Shown one piece after another: positions 30,790-41,554 of a stretch of DNA of 64,000 nucleotides. The translations under genes were made by a program, and so were the position numbers. The notes below the pieces were generated by a model that made no database searches, was not told the origin of the DNA, and worked only from the letters and a program-made list of their open reading frames with translations. How positions within the stretch are numbered: position 1 is the stretch's first letter; each line of letters starts with the position of its first letter. The stretch is from Stentor coeruleus (lineage: Eukaryota > Ciliophora > Heterotrichea > Heterotrichida > Stentoridae), in NCBI GenBank assembly GCA_001970955.1, contig MPUH01000212.1:16796-80795 (forward strand), in the 5' to 3' direction.

Positions 30790-31950
30790 ATGAATTCTTT
30801 TATAGTTTTTGATGGCCAGGGTGAAAACTGGCAGACTCAAAGCAAGGGTTTTAAAAAAGTGTCCAGACGGATGAAAACTGGAATTGTCTCACAAAGTTCA
30901 AAAAACAAGTTTATTAAACCTCAACTAATTGATATTGCTAATGAATCTCCTTATGCACAGATTCAAACAATAAGCAAAGCAAGATCAACATCTTCTAGTA
31001 TTAAAATGAAAGCTCAGCCTTCAACAAAAACCCAGCTACTTAACTCAAGTAGTTCAAATTCTCTTTTGAACAAAACACGTATAAGTAAATCCCATATAAC
31101 AGAACCTCCATTACAACTTAAACATCGTTTATTTATATCATCCGCATTACAAAACTCAAGTAAATCCTCAGCGAAACTTATTGAAGAAAAGTTAAATGAT
31201 AATCTCAAAAAGCTTAAAGATAAAACACTCACAACAAATAGATTCGATATTTTCAGAAATGTATTTACTGAAATAATTGAAAATGACGACAACTATAGTA
31301 CCCTACTTAAAAAAATTAAAGAAGTTTATGAACAAAAGATAAAACTCAATAAAATTGATGCTTCAAAAGATCTTATTGAAAAACTTAAAAACGAAAAAAA
31401 AGAATTAAAAGAAAAAATTGCAAGTATAAAAAAAGATAAAAAGTTTTTAATCAAGAAAATTGAAAAACTAGTAAAAGAAAACACAGAACTTAGTAGAAAT
31501 TTAGATGATAAAGAAGGAAGATATGTTGATCTTCAAGATAAAATCTTGAAACTAAGCAATATAGATTTAGAAGATATTCCAAAAAATGATGATTCTTGGA
31601 AGTATTTAATATCAGAGAATCAGCATTTACATAAAGTTTGTGAAGAGATGAGAAAAGATATAAAAGATTTGTCGAGAAAAGAGAAAAAACTTGTGAAATT
31701 AGTTGTCGCTATGAAAAATAGAGGGTTTCCAATTGAGGATGTATATCAGGAAGATGTTCATAAAGAGAAGAAAAAGAGAATTTTTACTTGTGATGAACCT
31801 GTTATTGATGATACGGAAAATGAAGATTTGATAAGTGGACGCCCTGTTGAAGTGAAAAAACCGGATTTTATACCTAAGCTTAATTTGGTGGAAATTGAAG
31901 ATAGTCAGAGATCAAGTAGTTCATTTGATAGTTCTGAGTCAGAAGGATAA
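30790..31950 (+). CDS. Coiled-coil protein, TSNAXIP1-like
   Basis: A 386-residue protein. Residues 1-110 are Ser/Lys-rich and disordered. Residues about 130-180 (RFDIFRNVFTEIIENDDNYS and the following KIKEVYEQKI) resemble the start of the TSNAXIP1 N-terminal domain found in cilium-associated proteins. Residues 190-310 are continuous coiled coil. A conserved-looking VKLVVAMKNRGFPIEDVY segment follows, then a tail of Ser and acidic residues. A ciliary or cytoskeletal role is inferred from the family resemblance, which I judged by eye. Confidence 0.6.
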   Translation: MNSFIVFDGQGENWQTQSKGFKKVSRRMKTGIVSQSSKNKFIKPQLIDIANESPYAQIQTISKARSTSSSIKMKAQPSTKTQLLNSSSSNSLLNKTRISKSHITEPPLQLKHRLFISSALQNSSKSSAKLIEEKLNDNLKKLKDKTLTTNRFDIFRNVFTEIIENDDNYSTLLKKIKEVYEQKIKLNKIDASKDLIEKLKNEKKELKEKIASIKKDKKFLIKKIEKLVKENTELSRNLDDKEGRYVDLQDKILKLSNIDLEDIPKNDDSWKYLISENQHLHKVCEEMRKDIKDLSRKEKKLVKLVVAMKNRGFPIEDVYQEDVHKEKKKRIFTCDEPVIDDTENEDLISGRPVEVKKPDFIPKLNLVEIEDSQRSSSSFDSSESEG

Positions 31951-32378
31951 TAGTTTAGCTTTTGTGTAGATTTTTTATTTAAAATTCCTAAGTATAATTT
32001 TTTAATTAAATAATCGCCTTTGGTTTTTTATGATAGGTTTGTTGGCAGGATACAATTTTTTGAGAATTGATTTAAGGGATTTTAAGTATTAAAGTGAAGT
32101 GTTTTAAGTTGCTGCAGGGGGGTTTATGAAGTTTATATAATTTTTTGATTTTGATTTTTTATTTTTTTATTGATATTTGTAAGAATAATACATTAGGTCG
32201 TATGCTAATAGATTAAATTGGATATTAAAGAAAAGTTTATATTTTTATTGATGGTAATATGCTTTTTTTCCATATCATTTACTTTAAATATAAATATATC
32301 CCAGTTATAACTGCAATTCAAATATTGCTTTAAAAATTACAATATAAAAATCCAAATTGAAAATCCTATTATTTTAAC
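31951..32378. other. Convergent spacer
   Basis: G/T-rich on the plus strand after the left gene, turning A/C-rich near the CDPK gene end. No gene or RNA was seen. Confidence 0.45.
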
Positions 32379-33806
32379 CTAACCTATATTGCTCTTTAAA
32401 TAATGCTTTAAATTTTTAAGATTCACTTGATTATTTGTCATTTGGACTTTCTTATAAAATTCATTCCATTCATGTGGAAGTACAACATTGAATTTTTGCT
32501 TCAAACTTTCTATCGTTATATTCCCCTCATCAGTCTTAAACACTTTAGCTAAATTTTTTTTAGTCAATTCTTTCTCCCATTCTATCAGTGCTATTTTTAT
32601 TTCAGTAAAATCTAATGATCCACTTGAATCAATATCAATATTAGCCATAATTTTATCAACTTCATGACTTGCATCAACCCCAACTTGTGAAAAAGCTTTG
32701 ACAATTTCATCTTTGTATACAGTCCCATCACTATCTGTATCAAGTTCTTTGAATAATGCGATGATATCATGTTCTTTAAAGTCGATTTTAGAATTGATTT
32801 CCTTTAGAATTTCTCTGCATACATTCCCATGGATCTATATACGGATTACTTTAAAGTTTTTAAGTTTGATAAGGGCTTCATATGTCATATAAAATTCTTT
32901 TGTAGCAAGACTAAGCCAAGGATGATTTAAGGCATCTTTAGCTGAAATTCGTTCTTCTGGGTTAACTTGAAGGAGTTTTTTAATAAAGTCTTGGGCGCTA
33001 AAGGAAAGACTTGTGAAATTCGGGTTTTCAAAGTCAAGTTCGCCTTTGTAAATTTCTCTGAGAATTTCATGCTTTTCTTTGCTTGTATATGGATGCTTGC
33101 CTACTAAAAGCTCATAAGCTATAACTCCTATACTCCACATGTCGGTCTTTTCGTTGAAATTCTTTTTAATGATTTCAGGGGACATATACAAATAGCTTAG
33201 ATTTTTGATTCCCGGATACTGCACATCATATATTTTTTGGGCATATGAGAAATGTAATAACTTAGGAACAACCTCTTTATCACTATTGTTAAACATAATA
33301 TGTTCAGGACTTAGATCACAATGAATATAACCAAGTATATTAACATACTTAATAGCACCAATTACTTCATGAATATATTTTGAAACCATCATCTCATCCC
33401 CAGGCCTTCTAATTTTTGATTTTAATGTTCCTCCTTCTAAATACTCAAAAACTATATAATAATTTTTTTGAGTTTCTATTGTCTGATAAACTTTAACAAT
33501 ATTAGGATGATCCATCAAAGTCAAAGCTTCAAGTTCTGCAAACAAATTCGACCCTTTTTTAGCTAAAGATTTATTGACTTCACGAATAGCTCTGAAATTT
33601 CCGCTTTGGATATCTTGAGCATAAAGCCAAGTGCCAAGATTATTAGTCCCTATAACTTTTTGTATTTTAAAATGGTCATTGATTGAACCTACTGCTTTTG
33701 TTATGACTCGATTTGATCTTTGCTTTGCTAAAGAAGATATATGAAAATCTTCTGGCATAGACTGTTGGCGAACTATTTCTTCTGGGACAGATTTATTGCA
33801 CCCCAT
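32379..33806 (-). CDS. CDPK-type pseudokinase with EF hands and MGCNKS lipid anchor
   Basis: A 15-nt intron (32835-32849) joins the kinase exon to the EF-hand exon; starting at MGCNKS (33806) gives 470 residues. An in-frame ATG lies eight codons upstream, but the myristoyl/palmitoyl motif favours the inner one. The kinase fold is clear (FEYLEGGTLKSKI, YMSPEIIKK, DMWSIGVIAYELLVGKHPY). Catalytic motifs are degraded: the glycine loop reads GTNNLGTWL, the VAIK lysine region reads RAIREV, HRDLKPEN reads HCDLSPEH and DFG reads HFS. The EF exon has two good loops (DTDSDGTVYKDE, DIDSSGSLDFTE) and weaker remnants. A calcium sensor without kinase activity, held at a membrane, is the likely role. Confidence 0.85.
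32835..32849 (-). other. 15-nt intron, phase 0
   Basis: Sense sequence GTAATCCGTATATAG. Retention ends the protein after the kinase domain with TAG; removal adds the EF-hand region. Confidence 0.9.
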
Positions 33807-36124
33807 TAAATTATAATACTTAATCGGCATTAAAGATGATGTATATGATCTGAAAGATTTAAAGAATATATGTTGTAAATTGTTAGCAATAGCTTAGGAT
33901 TTTTTTATGATTAGGCTTGGGGAATAGGAATATAATTAAGGTTATTAAGAAATTTTGGATTGAGAAAATAATTGAATTCTGATGTAGGTCTATTGATTAA
34001 ATTATGACTTTTTATTGTTTATATTTAGAAGAAAATTTAAAAGTAGATTACAAATTGAGGGTAATCTTTTTGGTTTGATAGATAAACTTTTGAAAATATT
34101 TTATTGAATAAGGTATTATATGTTGAATATATATTATTATAATATATTAGTTGATATTATAGCAGAAGAGATTAGAAAGTATACAAAAAAGGTAAATGAT
34201 TATATGTTATAATTTATCTAAGGAAAAGTATATTCCAGTTGATGCTAATTTATAATTAAGATTGAAGCTATTGAATTTATTGAATTTATAGCGTTAGAAT
34301 GCATTGAATAAGAATTTAAAGGAATATTGATTAATAGTTGGTTAAATAAAGACATTTAGGGTAAAAAAATTGATAAAAAAATTGAATTAAAAGTTTTACT
34401 TGCTATGCTAGCTAGATTTTCACATGAAAGACCAAATATCAGATGCTTTTTTGAATTTGAGTGAGGAAAAACAAGAATTCTAATAATAAATTTTCTAAAA
34501 ATAACGCTGTTAAGTTTATGCATTATATTAACTTTTAAGTGATTATGTGGGATTTTTCTTAACAAAAATAATACCAAAAAAACAAGAATATGGTTTTTCA
34601 AGCTTATATACAAAGATAATGAAATATGGGAAATAATTATAAAGGGAAATATATGAATATTTCCAGTACTTATAGAGTTTCTGGAGGGGGGAAAACAATA
34701 GGAATCACTTCAGAATATTAAAATTACTTTATGTTATAATTTTCTTATCCGCATTTTATTATTGTTTATTACAAAATTAGCGATATTTCCCCAAAAGTTA
34801 AAAAACTAATGAAAAACTTTATTTTTGTGTAATCTAGACTATTGCAAATTTATACTTTTAATACAGTTTGCCTTATTTTAATTAATAAACTATATAATAT
34901 ACTTTCAGTCTAATTCAATGTTGAAATTAGAATTGCATAATTTCAAGTATTTATAAACCCAAAAAATAAAAATTAAAGGAAATGCTTTCTATACTCTAAA
35001 TCAAAGCGTTTTAGGCTAGCCATGAAAAAATTATCAAAAAACATATAGACATTATGTTGGTATGCAAACTTGAAAAAATGGTTAATACGAATAAAATTTT
35101 AAATTTTTATTCATTGCTTTACCCGACTACACTTTAGTAAACCCGCTTTATTTCAAAATAACTTTACAACAATTCAATATTTTCATTTTATAATATTGAA
35201 ACTTGATTTGTCCTATGATCTATCAAAAATTCTTTAGATTGTTAAAAATTTTGATGATTTGCGTTTATAAAATTATTGGACTGCATAAATAATCAAACCT
35301 TCTCACAAGCATTTTTGACTTTGGCTATAACATATAAAAAATAAATATGTCTTTATGCAACCATATAAATCCTAATCTATTATCCGTAAGAAACTCAGAT
35401 ATAAAAGGAACTAAGAAAATGTAATTAGATAGCACAGTGCCCCAAGTTCAGTGAGAAACTTGATCCATGTGCTTATCTTTAAAAATATTCATATTTTACA
35501 ATAATATACTAAGTGGAATACTTTTTTCATATTAAACACCAAAAGCAGCCTGGAAGATAATTAGTCCTATCAACTCTAATAAAATACTTCTATTAAAAGC
35601 AAATTTTAAAGTTTTAAGTGATAATCTTCAATTACTCATACGCTTTTGTAAAGAATTTAGTTCTGGGAGTTAATTAAAACATTTTTTACAGTAATCCTAA
35701 ACTTTTCTTATCCTAAACTATCTACAGCATAGAATTCATGTATATAAATAATTTAAACATTCTTTCTTATAAATTGTATAAAAGAAAAACTCAGATTTTG
35801 GTTTTCCCTGAATTAAAGTTTTGATTTAAAAACCATAATAATTTCCTTCGAAGTTATTAGTTATATTTAGTATACATTAAATATATAAGATTTTATAATT
35901 TTAATTGTATTAGTCCTTCAGAAAGTTTTATACCTTTAGTCTATTCAAAAATTAACAATTTTTTTCTAAAGTCGAGGTTAAAAAAGTAAAAACTTCATAA
36001 GTTTGACACAAAATATATGTTTTAGCATATTACAAAAAAAATAAACTCTAGCCATATATTTTTTTTATCACAGGCATAGATCAGAAGTGAAAAGAATATA
36101 TTTTTTTCCTTTATAAACTAGTTA
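33807..36124. other. Gene-poor spacer with eroded coding tract
   Basis: A 2.3-kb AT-rich stretch. It holds the coding-like remnant at 34054-34809. A second, weaker plus-frame tract from about 35069 has similar character but many stops. No tRNA B-box, snRNA or repeat was recognised. Confidence 0.4.
34054..34809 (+). pseudogene. Eroded coding tract, 252 codons with 11 internal stops
   Basis: One plus frame keeps protein-like residues for 756 bp with no frameshift that I can see, for example GKKIDKKIELKVLLAMLARF followed by SHERPNIRCFFEFE. It is broken by five or more TAA/TAG and several TGA. Stops tend to fall where Gln or Trp would fit, as expected from C-to-T and G-to-A decay. The minus frame at 34356-34613 is its shadow. 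No family was recognised. Confidence 0.35.
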
Positions 36125-36619
36125 TTAAGCATTATAACTTGGATTTTTCTTTTTGCATTTCTCTAAATGCTGTGGAATAAGATATTTATTGTAAAATTCC
36201 TTACCACATTCTGGGCATTTTTCTCTTGTGGCCTTTTCATGTACTTGTTTGATATGGAAATTCACAGCATACTTATTTCTGAATTTCTTTTCACATACAG
36301 GACATTTAGCGTATTTATATCTGGTGATATGCACCTTACCAAGATGCTGCATATAACCCTTTTTAGATGTAAAGAATAAGCAGCATTCTTCGCATTTTAG
36401 ATAATCTTTAAGTTTGGTTTCTTGGTAAGATTGCCACTGGTCATCTTCTAAATGCTTTTTCAAGTCAGAATCTTTTGAGAAAATCAATGAACACGTTGGA
36501 CATGTGGGGTATTTTTTCTTCCTTGGAACTGAAATCAAAGATATTATGATAGGCGATGGCAGTAATCCACTTTCACCTTCGAATAGAGATTGAGAATTCA
36601 TTGAAATTATTATTTGCAT
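36125..36619 (-). CDS. C2H2 zinc-finger protein, four fingers
   Basis: A 164-residue protein; a second ATG at 36601 (MNSQSL) is also a possible start. Four finger-like units cover residues 38-160. Two are regular C2H2 (CEECCLFF..HLGKVH and CPVCEKKF..HIKQVH). The first (CPTCSLIF..H) has its second His unclear, and the last ends in Cys (CPECGKEF..HLEKC, C2HC). A nucleic-acid-binding role is likely. It stands alone in a gene-poor region, with over 2 kb of spacer on each side. Confidence 0.85.
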   Translation of the reverse strand: MQIIISMNSQSLFEGESGLLPSPIIISLISVPRKKKYPTCPTCSLIFSKDSDLKKHLEDDQWQSYQETKLKDYLKCEECCLFFTSKKGYMQHLGKVHITRYKYAKCPVCEKKFRNKYAVNFHIKQVHEKATREKCPECGKEFYNKYLIPQHLEKCKKKNPSYNA

Positions 36620-39369
36620 TTAATGGTCGACAAATTTCTAGGCCGACCTTTATATATTATTAAAGTTATATTAATAATTTAAAATGAAAGACACCTATAT
36701 AATATTTAAAGCTATCCAGATAAAAAAATCAACTAGTATGACCAAATTTGTATAAAGTCACTTTTATTTATATATTAAAGAGAAACTTTGTAAGTGTATA
36801 CAATAAAAAATTAAACAATTTTCATCTTGAAAATGGCTAGATTTTATAGTGTTATTTAAAGCAAGCCCCAACAGAAGCTTATCAATTTTCTATTTGGCTT
36901 TTTATGTAAATGAATTCTTTTATAAAATTAACCTAATATTTGAGTTTATCGAAATTTTTTTGTTTTGATTCCTATTTAATACATTAGATTTTTTAAAATG
37001 CAGCTAAACTCATGATTTTCAAAAGTTAGGGTTCAAGAAATTGTAGGGATCTTTTAAAATGCTTTATGCTTAGAAACGCTATAAATTTAGCATTCTTTTA
37101 AATCTTTTTAAAAAACCGAAAATTATATATAGAGTAAAAAAGTTGAAGAATAATTTGTCCTTTATGTGCTTAAAAAAAAGTGATGGAAGCATTGAAAAAT
37201 TCTTTGAAGACATTTTTGAACTGAGAGCATTTGATTTCAGACATTTTTTTAAGTCAATCAAATGTTAATATAACTATTTTTAGAATTTTGTAATAAAATG
37301 CATAATTTTATTTAGATATAAATCCATATGAAAACATTTACAGAACTAAGATTGTTGCCGACCTTATAGACTACTATTTTAATATTTACTTCTACGAAAT
37401 TCTGTATTATTTATATACAGCATAGTTTATTAAATCTTATTAATATGCTAATTTCCGCAGAATTTACTATTTAGATTGAAATTCAACTCTTTGATTATTA
37501 TTTCATAACTCTAATCTATACAATAAAATTGTTTTTCCTTACCGAACTTTATATTTTCCCAGTTTTTTTTTAAAATTCCACAAATTTCTCTCTTTCAATA
37601 AAACATGCAGCAAAAATAATATACTCTGAAAGAAATTTACTAAATCACTTTAAAAATATACCTTAGACCCTTAGACACCTTAAATTATTAAATATTTATA
37701 AAATTTTCTTACCTTTATGAGCATTTTTACATTAATCAGGCATAATAAAAACATTTTTATTCTTATAAACTTAAAAAACTACAAACCTTAACTAAGACAT
37801 TACATTTAAATATTCACCTCTCTCTGATTTTTCTTATATAAAAACTTAAAAATTATCATAAATCTTATTAAAAATGAAAGAATATTATAAAGTTACTTTA
37901 TATACTTTTTATGCAATTTAAATTGCATTTTAAAATACAATCCTGGATGTCTAGGTAGCAAGTTCTAAGTATATAAGTTTATACAGCAATTTACTATTAA
38001 ATTAAGCCTGTTCTGCCTTAAAGATTTTTAGATGAATTTACCATGATTTACATTAAAAAATAACATTTTCTTATAAGATTTTATACAGTCCAAAATAGCC
38101 TTATAAAAGTTCCCTTGCTATAGAAAGAACTGTATCAGTAAAAAAATTTATTATACCTTTTACCTTTGTAGCCATTTCTTAACAACTATATCTTTTATAA
38201 ACCCTAACCTTTTCCATTGCGTTTGATATTATGATCAACATGCTAGTCAAAAACATTATTAAAAATTGTTTTATTTAGATCTCCTATAATATTTAGATTT
38301 TCTAACAAAGATTAAGCTCTTTATTAAAATCATTTTCCATTAATATACGAATTGTGAACTTCTTAGTCACTAAAAGGTTTCCATTTATATAAGATTTTTA
38401 GTGATATTAATTTTATATTTTTACTAATTTGCATATGATTTAGAGCAATTTTTATTGTTGAATTGCGATTAAAAAGTTGAATAGATGCTAAGTGATACAT
38501 TAAAAGGATTTTTATGTTCATAAAGTAAAAATATAGGCTTTGATATTATGTGCAAGAAGAATATTGATAAATACGTATTACTTGGAATAATTATTTAATG
38601 CTGCATAACAATTATATGATTTTAATGCATTATTTGATGTGATTAAGGGTTATTTTATAGTATTTTACACTTAAAATGTATAAATTAGTTAGTTGGTTTT
38701 TATATAATTACTTGATTTTAGACATACTCAGAGCTTTTTAGCCCTTATAAAAGATTTTAAATTATATTTTATTTATCTGTCGCGTTGAAATTCTAGTAAT
38801 GAAGTTTGTTATTTTACTTAACTATTCTAGCTTTTACTCATAAATTAATATTTCTAAATAAAAAGATAACTCAAAAGTTTTTCCTCAGTTCTTTTGCATT
38901 TTATTTGCTATAAAATCAGACTTGTTTCGAAAGCTTTTATATCTTATAACTATTTATCGTAATTTAAACTATTCCTACCACTCACAAGCATATCCATTTT
39001 CGAAATTATAAACCTTTATTAAATATTATATCAAAATCTGATAATATATCTTTTACACTCATTATAAAACCAATATAATCTAACACGCATAACCACTACA
39101 ACCTCTCAACATAAAATCTCACAAAACCACATAATCCTAATCAAAAAACTCCAAACTTTTCACACAAAATCTCTCAAAACCCATCAAAACTCTAAATAAC
39201 CATTCAACCTTTCCCCAAACAAAAAAAAATCATATAACCTTATTACCTAAAATCAAAAAACCCATTCTTATCATCCAACCTAACAATCTCATCCTCATCA
39301 AACTCTTTCATTCATCTTTCATTATTACCTCCACACTAAAAGCCTATTCTTTTATGTAAAATATTCTAA
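36620..39369. other. Longest gene-poor stretch, 2.75 kb
   Basis: AT-rich sequence with frequent stops in all frames. One coding-like remnant (37059-37268) is listed separately. The plus strand is C-rich over the last 300 bp beside the P1 gene. No RNA gene or repeat array was seen. Highly diverged non-coding RNA cannot be excluded by eye. Confidence 0.45.
37059..37268 (+). pseudogene. Coding-like remnant, 69 codons with one TAG
   Basis: From an ATG at 37059 one frame runs to TAA at 37266 with a single TAG after four codons. The last 28 codons read as convincing protein (SDGSIEKFFEDIFELRAFDF). The minus frame over the same bases is rich in Phe and Lys and is probably the shadow. It is either a decayed gene end or a short gene starting further in. 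Confidence 0.3.
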
Positions 39370-39750
39370 CTACCATTCGTCATCACCGAATCCAATTCCA
39401 CCAGCTAAAGCGTCATCATCATCATCTTTCTTGGTTTCAGCAGGTTTTTCTTCTTCTTTCTTAGTCTCTTGAGGAGCAGAACTAGGAGCTGGAGCAGAGC
39501 CGGCTGAGCCAGTTCCTACACTTCCAAGGACTCCAGCAAGATCAAGTCCTTTTAAGGATCTAGCAAAAAGTGCTGGCCAATATTTCTCAACAGTGTTTCC
39601 TGAAGCTGTGATGATTTTCTGAAGACTATCTGCCTATGTAAATTTTACAGTGATATCAGCTCCTGAGTCATGAAGTACTAATGCGGAGTAAACACAGCAA
39701 AGTTCGTCTTTTTCAGACTTAGAAAGGTCAGTTCGAGCCACACTAGCCAT
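39370..39750 (-). CDS. RPLP1: 60S acidic ribosomal protein P1, one 15-nt intron
   Basis: The intron at 39634-39648 joins two exons into 121 residues. The N-terminal helical dimerisation domain is clear (LCCVYSALVLHDSGADIT, then ADSLQKIITASGNTVEKYWP and LFARSL). The Ala/Gly/Pro hinge and a Glu/Lys/Asp-rich stretch follow. P1 forms the ribosomal stalk with P2 and uL10 and recruits elongation GTPases through its C-terminal tail. Here the tail ends GGIGFGDDEW, not the usual DDMGFGLFD-like end, which is noteworthy. Stop is TAG. Confidence 0.95.
39634..39648 (-). other. 15-nt intron, phase 0
   Basis: Sense sequence GTAAAATTTACATAG, an in-frame TAG if retained. The join is confirmed by the well-known P1 protein sequence on both sides. 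Confidence 0.95.
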
Positions 39751-41554
39751 TTATTATAGGTTATATGAAGGGTTATGTGTATTATGGATTTTAAAGGGTT
39801 TTTATTATTTTTGAAATGACTTGGGTCTGTGTTGCTTTTTGTATGTAATTTGTGGAAAACTCTTTGGTTTGAGATTTAGATTTCGTGATGATACCCCTTT
39901 TCATTTTTTTACTTGAAAACTGAAGGGAAATATTTATTTTTGTGTATGTGTTTAGATGATTTTGGATTTATAAATTTCTTAGGATGATTTATAATTTTAT
40001 GAGCTTGAAGTTTAGTCCAGGAAGTAAAGATTTTATATCTTTATATGCCTTCTAAGGATTACTGAAGATAATACTTCTACTTATGATTATTTTGATAGTT
40101 TTTCTGTACTTATTTGCTATGAATTCTATGAAGAATTGAATACTATCTGCTCTCAAAATTAGGATATTTTGAAACTTTTCCTGTATTATATTTTAGTTTT
40201 GATATATAGCACTAATTTATTTCTATTTTAATTCCTTCTTTACCTATCTTTAATAATTCATCTAGTGAGTATTAAATATAAGCTATATTTCTAAATTTTA
40301 TAAACTAATCACTAACTGATAATATGCTATACTCATATTATTATACAATTAAATAAAAACTACTAATTTTCAATTTATATAGCAACAAAACTATCTTACA
40401 AATCTATAACCTAGCACAAAGAGCATATTTACAATTTAATATACCCAAGTTCTGCAATTCTAATTCACATTACGGTATTTTTTCTCATTAAATCTTAGCT
40501 TTTCACCAATAATAATGCCGTTTAGTATTAGAGTTTAACAGTCATAATTTTGACCCTATTCAATATTATTTTCTCCAGAAGCTAAATTAAAAAATATTAG
40601 CTCATACTTATTATAGTTAAAAATTTCAAATATTAAAGTTTAAAAATTATAAGTTATGCTGGTTATAATATCTGAATCAACCTTTCACTTAATATTAATG
40701 GCTAGTACGTATTTATGATTCTATTAATTTTATTAGACTTTATGATTTTATGATTTATTTATTATATCAATGTTCTTAGAGGTGGATATTAGTATTAGTT
40801 AGGAATTATCGCTTGACTATTGTCCAGCCCTTGTTATTAGAGGTGGACATAAGTCATAATCCCAAATCTCAGAATAATTCATTTTGAATTTTTATTATAA
40901 TATACGATCTATAAAGGTATTGAAGATAAAGTTCAATAAACGTAATTAGAGATTGAAATTCAATTTTCAAATAATATTAAGGAAGATATTAAATTAGACT
41001 ATAAAAAATACTATGATTTTTTCTGGCAATTAAATTTCATGTTTGATTTTACGAGAGAATTGATGACTGCTTAAAAAATATAACTTTAAAAATTTCCAGA
41101 CTATACCTGCTAAAAATCTTAATTTATTCATGTACTTTTAAAAGAATTTATATTATATAATTGAATATATTCGTCAAAAAATATAATAACAAAACAACTA
41201 AAATTTATTATTTTTCCAAAAGTGAAACTTTTCACCACAAAATCCAGTACCTTAAAAATCTCCACAACTTTCTCCTAATCTTTATTTAAAAAACCTTTTT
41301 ATAATCTCCCTGTATAATTCCTACCTCAAAAAAAATTTATCTCCCAACCTAAAAAATTCCTAATTGCAATAATCCTCAAACCTTAAAAAATATTTTATAA
41401 TTTTTAATTATTCTTATCATACTCATCTATCTAGTTTTCATCTAAAAAATGTCTTATCCATACCAAAACTTAAAACTAAATTAATGGCATATACTATTCT
41501 TAAATAAGGGAGAAATAGGATATTATAAGTACTTAATCATATTCAATAATAATA
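39751..41554. other. Divergent spacer with eroded coding tract
   Basis: G-rich beside the P1 gene, then AT-rich. Two imperfect copies of an AGAGGTGGAYAT.AGT element lie near 40780 and 40840. The coding-like tract at 40865-41074 is listed separately. No RNA gene was seen. Confidence 0.4.
40865..41074 (+). pseudogene. Coding-like remnant, 70 codons with three internal TAA
   Basis: One plus frame reads as strongly protein-like (LEIEIQFSNNIKEDIKLDYK, then YYDFFWQLNFMFDFTRELM) but carries three TAA before its final TAA at 41072. All three sit where Gln would fit a coiled-coil sequence. There is no start codon at the left end. A decayed gene is the simplest reading. Confidence 0.35.
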
